From contig JAUNKI010000069.1 in the NCBI GenBank assembly GCA_030532815.1, positions 1-9,629 of the forward strand: a stretch of DNA of 9,629 bases. The letters are read 5' to 3'. Made by a program: the position numbers and the translations under genes. Of this stretch, positions 6,839-9,629 are shown piece after piece (the first letter of the stretch is position 1; each line of letters opens with the position of its first letter). This DNA comes from Leptotrichiaceae bacterium. Lineage in GTDB: Bacteria; Fusobacteriota; Fusobacteriia; Fusobacteriales; Leptotrichiaceae. The notes under the pieces are model-generated. The model ran no database searches and had not been told where the DNA came from. It was given only the letters and a program-made list of their open reading frames with translations.

Positions 6839-7270
6839 ATGACAGGAATTATTTTAACAGGTCACGGAAATATAGGAACAGGTATAGGAAGTGCCGTAGA
6901 GTTGGTATTCGGTAAACCTGAAAAATTTCAGACAATAGATTTTACTGAAGGTACAACACCTGAATTATTGGAAAAAAAATTGGAAAAGGAAATAGACAAT
7001 TTTCAAAGTGAAACATTAATTTTAACCGATATTGCAGGAGGAACGCCGTTTAAAACAGCTTCTTTATTAAGTATGAAAAAGAAAAACGTGAAAGTTGTAA
7101 GCGGAATGAATTTGCCTATGGTTCTGGAAGTTATATGCGAAAGAGAAAACCTTGACCTTGAATCTTTATATTTTCATTCAATGGAAATCGGAAAAAGTCA
7201 AATTACAGGCTTTGAGCTAAATAAAAATTTATCGGAAAATAAAAATGACGACTTTGAAAATGGAATTTAA
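6839..7270 (+). CDS. agaF: PTS mannose-family IIA component, AgaF type
   Basis: Cytoplasmic phosphocarrier that accepts phosphate from HPr and hands it to IIB. At 143 aa it is a single-domain IIA rather than a IIAB fusion. The N-terminal ILTGHGNIGTG motif (5-15) contains the phosphorylation-site His9. The second active-site block LTDIAGGTPFKTA (62-74) is intact, and SGMNLPMVLEVICERE lies near 88-103. The ATG follows AAAAGGTG with 7 nt spacing. The protein ends in an acidic tail, NDDFENGI, resembling that of the IIC partner. This completes the set IIB-IIC-IID-IIA on one operon. The gene is followed by a 123-nt spacer carrying a large palindrome before the aldolase. Confidence 0.92.
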   Translation: MTGIILTGHGNIGTGIGSAVELVFGKPEKFQTIDFTEGTTPELLEKKLEKEIDNFQSETLILTDIAGGTPFKTASLLSMKKKNVKVVSGMNLPMVLEVICERENLDLESLYFHSMEIGKSQITGFELNKNLSENKNDDFENGI

Positions 7271-7282
7271 AATGGAAGGAGA

Positions 7283-7345
7283 ATGATGTATATACTGAAA
7301 AGTAAAAATATTTTTATACTTAAACTGCTATATAGTTTTAAGTAG
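7283..7345 (+). CDS. Possible 20-codon leader ORF upstream of the aldolase
   Basis: A reading frame MMYILKSKNIFILKLLYSFK begins at tandem ATG codons (7283 and 7286) just after GGAAGGAG (7274-7281), and stops at TAG 7343-7345. It lies inside the 90-nt palindrome of the spacer. The ribosome-binding site is very close to the ATGs (1 and 4 nt), and the composition is like random AT-rich DNA. It may be a decoy created when the palindrome arose, a short leader peptide affecting aldolase expression, or nothing. I do not recognise the peptide. Confidence 0.15.
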   Translation: MMYILKSKNIFILKLLYSFK

Positions 7346-7352
7346 CGGAAAT

Positions 7353-7380
<28 letters not shown>
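7291..7380. repeat. 90-nt imperfect palindrome between PTS IIA and aldolase genes
   Basis: The outer arms TATACTGAA (7291-7299) and TTCAGTATA (7372-7380) are perfect 9-bp inverted repeats. An inner stem pairs TACTTAAACT (7317-7326) with AGTTTTAAGTA (7334-7344), with one bulged base and a 7-nt loop. The centres of the two stems lie within about 5 nt of each other, so the RNA could fold into one long broken hairpin. The hexamer AATGAT occurs on both sides (7282-7287 and 7393-7398), which could be a target duplication, though it does not abut the outer arms. No run of T follows, so it is not a normal terminator. It may be a small miniature element or a processing/stability hairpin. Confidence 0.6.
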
Positions 7381-8245
<865 letters not shown>

Positions 8246-8252
8246 TATTATT

Positions 8253-8291
8253 AAGAGGATTTTAAAATACAGATATGAAAATCCTCTTTTT
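8253..8291 (+). terminator. Rho-independent terminator of the agaS operon
   Basis: AAGAGGATTTT (8253-8263) and AAAATCCTCTT (8278-8288) form a perfect 11-bp stem with a 14-nt loop, followed by a T run through 8291 and further T/A-rich sequence. It starts 8 nt after the aldolase stop codon and closes the operon. Confidence 0.88.
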
Positions 8292-8647
8292 AATTTATAA
8301 AATAAAATTCAGTATATCCGCAAAAAACAGGATATATAGCGATGTCGGGTTATATATTGTGAAATTTGACATACTGCGGTTATATGATGTAGAATAATTA
8401 TAAAGAATAAAAATAAAAAAATATTGAAAATTATCATTTTGTTTTTATAGCGTTTTCATAAATCAGGAATAATTTTATAACTATAAATAATACATATTTT
8501 TAAAAGTTATAAAGATATTGTTTTTACTAAATTTTATAAAAACAGAAAAATATATAATTTATAATATAATATGTCATTTTATTTTGTAAAGGCAGTTTCA
8601 GTTTTTATCAGATTAAAACCCAAAAAATATAAAAAAGGAGAAAAATT
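8292..8647. other. Non-coding AT-rich spacer with hairpins and repeated GG(T/A)TATAT words
   Basis: No coding frame of note is seen here on either strand. The first third holds foldable sequence. TATATCC (8313-8319) can pair with GGATATA (8330-8336), or its extension TATATCCGCA (8313-8322) with TGCGGTTATA (8375-8384, one mismatch). ATATATAGC (8332-8340) pairs with GTTATATAT (8349-8357, one G-U) across an 8-nt loop. GGTTATAT recurs at 8348-8355 and 8378-8385, exactly 30 bp apart. From about 8396 to 8630 the sequence is nearly plain A/T with several TATAAT-like strings (8555-8575), none with a convincing -35. Confidence 0.5.
8366..8395 (+). promoter_or_regulatory. Candidate promoter for the gene at 8648
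   Basis: A perfect TTGACA (8366-8371) is followed after 18 nt by TAGAAT (8390-8395). Start of transcription near 8402 would leave a leader of about 245 nt. GGTTATAT words flank the -35, one upstream and one inside the spacer. An alternative start closer to the gene, at the TATAAT-like strings around 8555-8575, cannot be excluded. Confidence 0.4.
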
Positions 8648-9629
8648 ATGGCGGAATCAGAAAATAAAGGTATTTCTCTTGAAAGAATGGTCGAGTTCGC
8701 AAGAAGACCTAAAGAAAAAAGTAAGACAGTAAATAATACAGTTAAAAGAGAAGAAAAAATACCCAGAAGAACACATGATAAAACATCAAATATAATAAGT
8801 CTGAGTGGGATAGACGGTGTATTTAAAGAAGGGAAAAAAATAATAAACGAGACCATAAAAAAAGCAAAATTGGCAGCAGGAGATGCAGGAGAAACTGTTT
8901 TTAAGAAAAATCTGAAAAAAGCGGAAGAACTTACGAAAAAAAATTATGAAAACTGGAGAAATGCTAAAAATCCCGAAGAAAAAGAAAAACATTTAAAGGA
9001 AGCTTCAGGAAATATATTTAATGTATTGGGGATTAAATATAAAAGTGTATATTTGGGACTTTATATGGCACCTTATGATGTAAGAAAATATTATCAGAAA
9101 AAGAGACCGAGATGTGAAAACTGTAAAGATATAGTACTGGATTTAAATAAACTTCCTAATGAATATAAAAAAATAATGAATTTATCTGAAGTAAAAGTGG
9201 GATTTTCCATAGGACTTGAAAAAATAGGGAAGGATATAGAAGAAGATATTAAAAATATGAGTGGGAAAAAAAGTATTTCCATTGAAGGTGATAAATATAA
9301 AAATAGAGATGAAAGTATTAACTTAGAAAATAGAGGAAGTTTTGAATGGGGAGGTACTAATGTAAAAATAAAAGATATTTCAGGTAAGGTTTATAAAGAA
9401 AATGGAGAATATAAAGTGGAAATGACTTATACTCCGGTTATAAGTGATTCATTTGAAGATGCCAAAGATATTTTTAATGTTGACTATAATATAAAACAGG
9501 AATTAATAAACGGAAAGGCATTTAATATGGAAATGGAAGGAAATCCTCGTAAATTAAAGTTTTCAGTGAAAAATTTGAAAGAGATATCCGAAAAGCTGGC
9601 AGTAAGTTATTCAAACTTGGACATACCGG
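8648..9629 (+). CDS. Uncharacterised lysine-rich protein, 5' part only
   Basis: I do not recognise this protein. A reading frame opens at the ATG 8648, 7 nt after AAAAAAGGAG, and stays open for 327 codons to the window edge, so the gene is partial. It has no signal peptide or clear membrane segment. Residues 1-120 are strongly charged and probably helical, with many Lys and Glu (for example about 60-120). A CxxC pair (Cys156, Cys159, in RPRCENCK) might bind a metal or form a disulfide. Residues 205-315 alternate short beta-like stretches with turns (WGGTNVKIKDISGKVYK, then YKVEMTYTPVISDSFEDAKD). Codon style matches its neighbours. It has its own upstream region and lies after the operon terminator, so it is not part of the sugar pathway. 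A secreted-effector or polymorphic-toxin role is possible but is only a guess from the modular look. Confidence 0.85.
   Translation, partial: MAESENKGISLERMVEFARRPKEKSKTVNNTVKREEKIPRRTHDKTSNIISLSGIDGVFKEGKKIINETIKKAKLAAGDAGETVFKKNLKKAEELTKKNYENWRNAKNPEEKEKHLKEASGNIFNVLGIKYKSVYLGLYMAPYDVRKYYQKKRPRCENCKDIVLDLNKLPNEYKKIMNLSEVKVGFSIGLEKIGKDIEEDIKNMSGKKSISIEGDKYKNRDESINLENRGSFEWGGTNVKIKDISGKVYKENGEYKVEMTYTPVISDSFEDAKDIFNVDYNIKQELINGKAFNMEMEGNPRKLKFSVKNLKEISEKLAVSYSNLDIP

Noticed and set aside
8307..8316. ATTCAGTATA, identical to the right arm region of the palindrome at 7371-7380, as a second copy of a mobile element
   Set aside because: The identity ends after 10 nt, and the flanking sequences do not align with the 90-nt palindrome in either direction; chance is likely in AT-rich DNA.
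8608..9282. Minus-strand hydrophobic frames opposite the right-end gene
   Set aside because: The Phe/Ile/Leu-rich peptides are the complement of Lys/Glu-rich codons; the plus-strand frame has the ribosome-binding site and remains open for 327 codons.

Overview
The window is a low-GC bacterial chromosome segment with Shine-Dalgarno-led genes, tight gene packing and AT-rich spacers. Base composition together with the protein sequences suggests Fusobacteriota, most likely the Leptotrichia/Leptotrichiaceae side. That is inference from style; a low-GC Firmicute is the main alternative. No rRNA, tRNA, transposase or CRISPR array is visible.

Minus-strand block (1-3236, read right to left): a GntR/HutC-family regulator, rlmN (23S rRNA m2A2503 / tRNA m2A37 methyltransferase), then a class A penicillin-binding protein that runs off the left edge. 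rlmN and the PBP gene overlap by 11 nt. No terminator is visible between regulator and rlmN, so all three may be read together.

Divergent control region (3237-3501): a strong sigma-70-type promoter (TTGACA, 16-nt spacer, TATAAT) points right. Directly after its -10 box lies a perfect 8+8 bp inverted repeat with the TGGT-N4-ACCA core typical of NagR/DasR/AgaR2-type GntR/HutC repressors. The neighbouring regulator is the obvious candidate to bind it.

Plus-strand operon (3502-8245): agaS (galactosamine-6-P deaminase/isomerase), mannose-family PTS subunits IIB, IIC, IID and IIA (agaV, agaW, agaE, agaF type), and a class II tagatose-1,6-bisphosphate aldolase (kbaY type). Together these import a galactosamine-type amino sugar as its 6-phosphate, deaminate and isomerise it to tagatose-6-P and, after a phosphorylation by a kinase not encoded here, split tagatose-1,6-bisP to DHAP and glyceraldehyde-3-P. 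Neither the deacetylase (AgaA) needed for N-acetylgalactosamine nor the tagatose-6-P kinase is in the window. A good intrinsic terminator follows the aldolase.

The spacer between IIA and the aldolase holds a 90-nt imperfect palindrome that separates a Shine-Dalgarno/ATGATG start site from the real aldolase start, which has no recognisable Shine-Dalgarno. This is the most unusual structure in the operon.

Right end (8246-9629): a 402-bp non-coding region with the terminator, several hairpins, spaced GGTTATAT words and a candidate promoter, followed by the 5' part of a lysine-rich gene of unknown function (8648 to beyond the edge).
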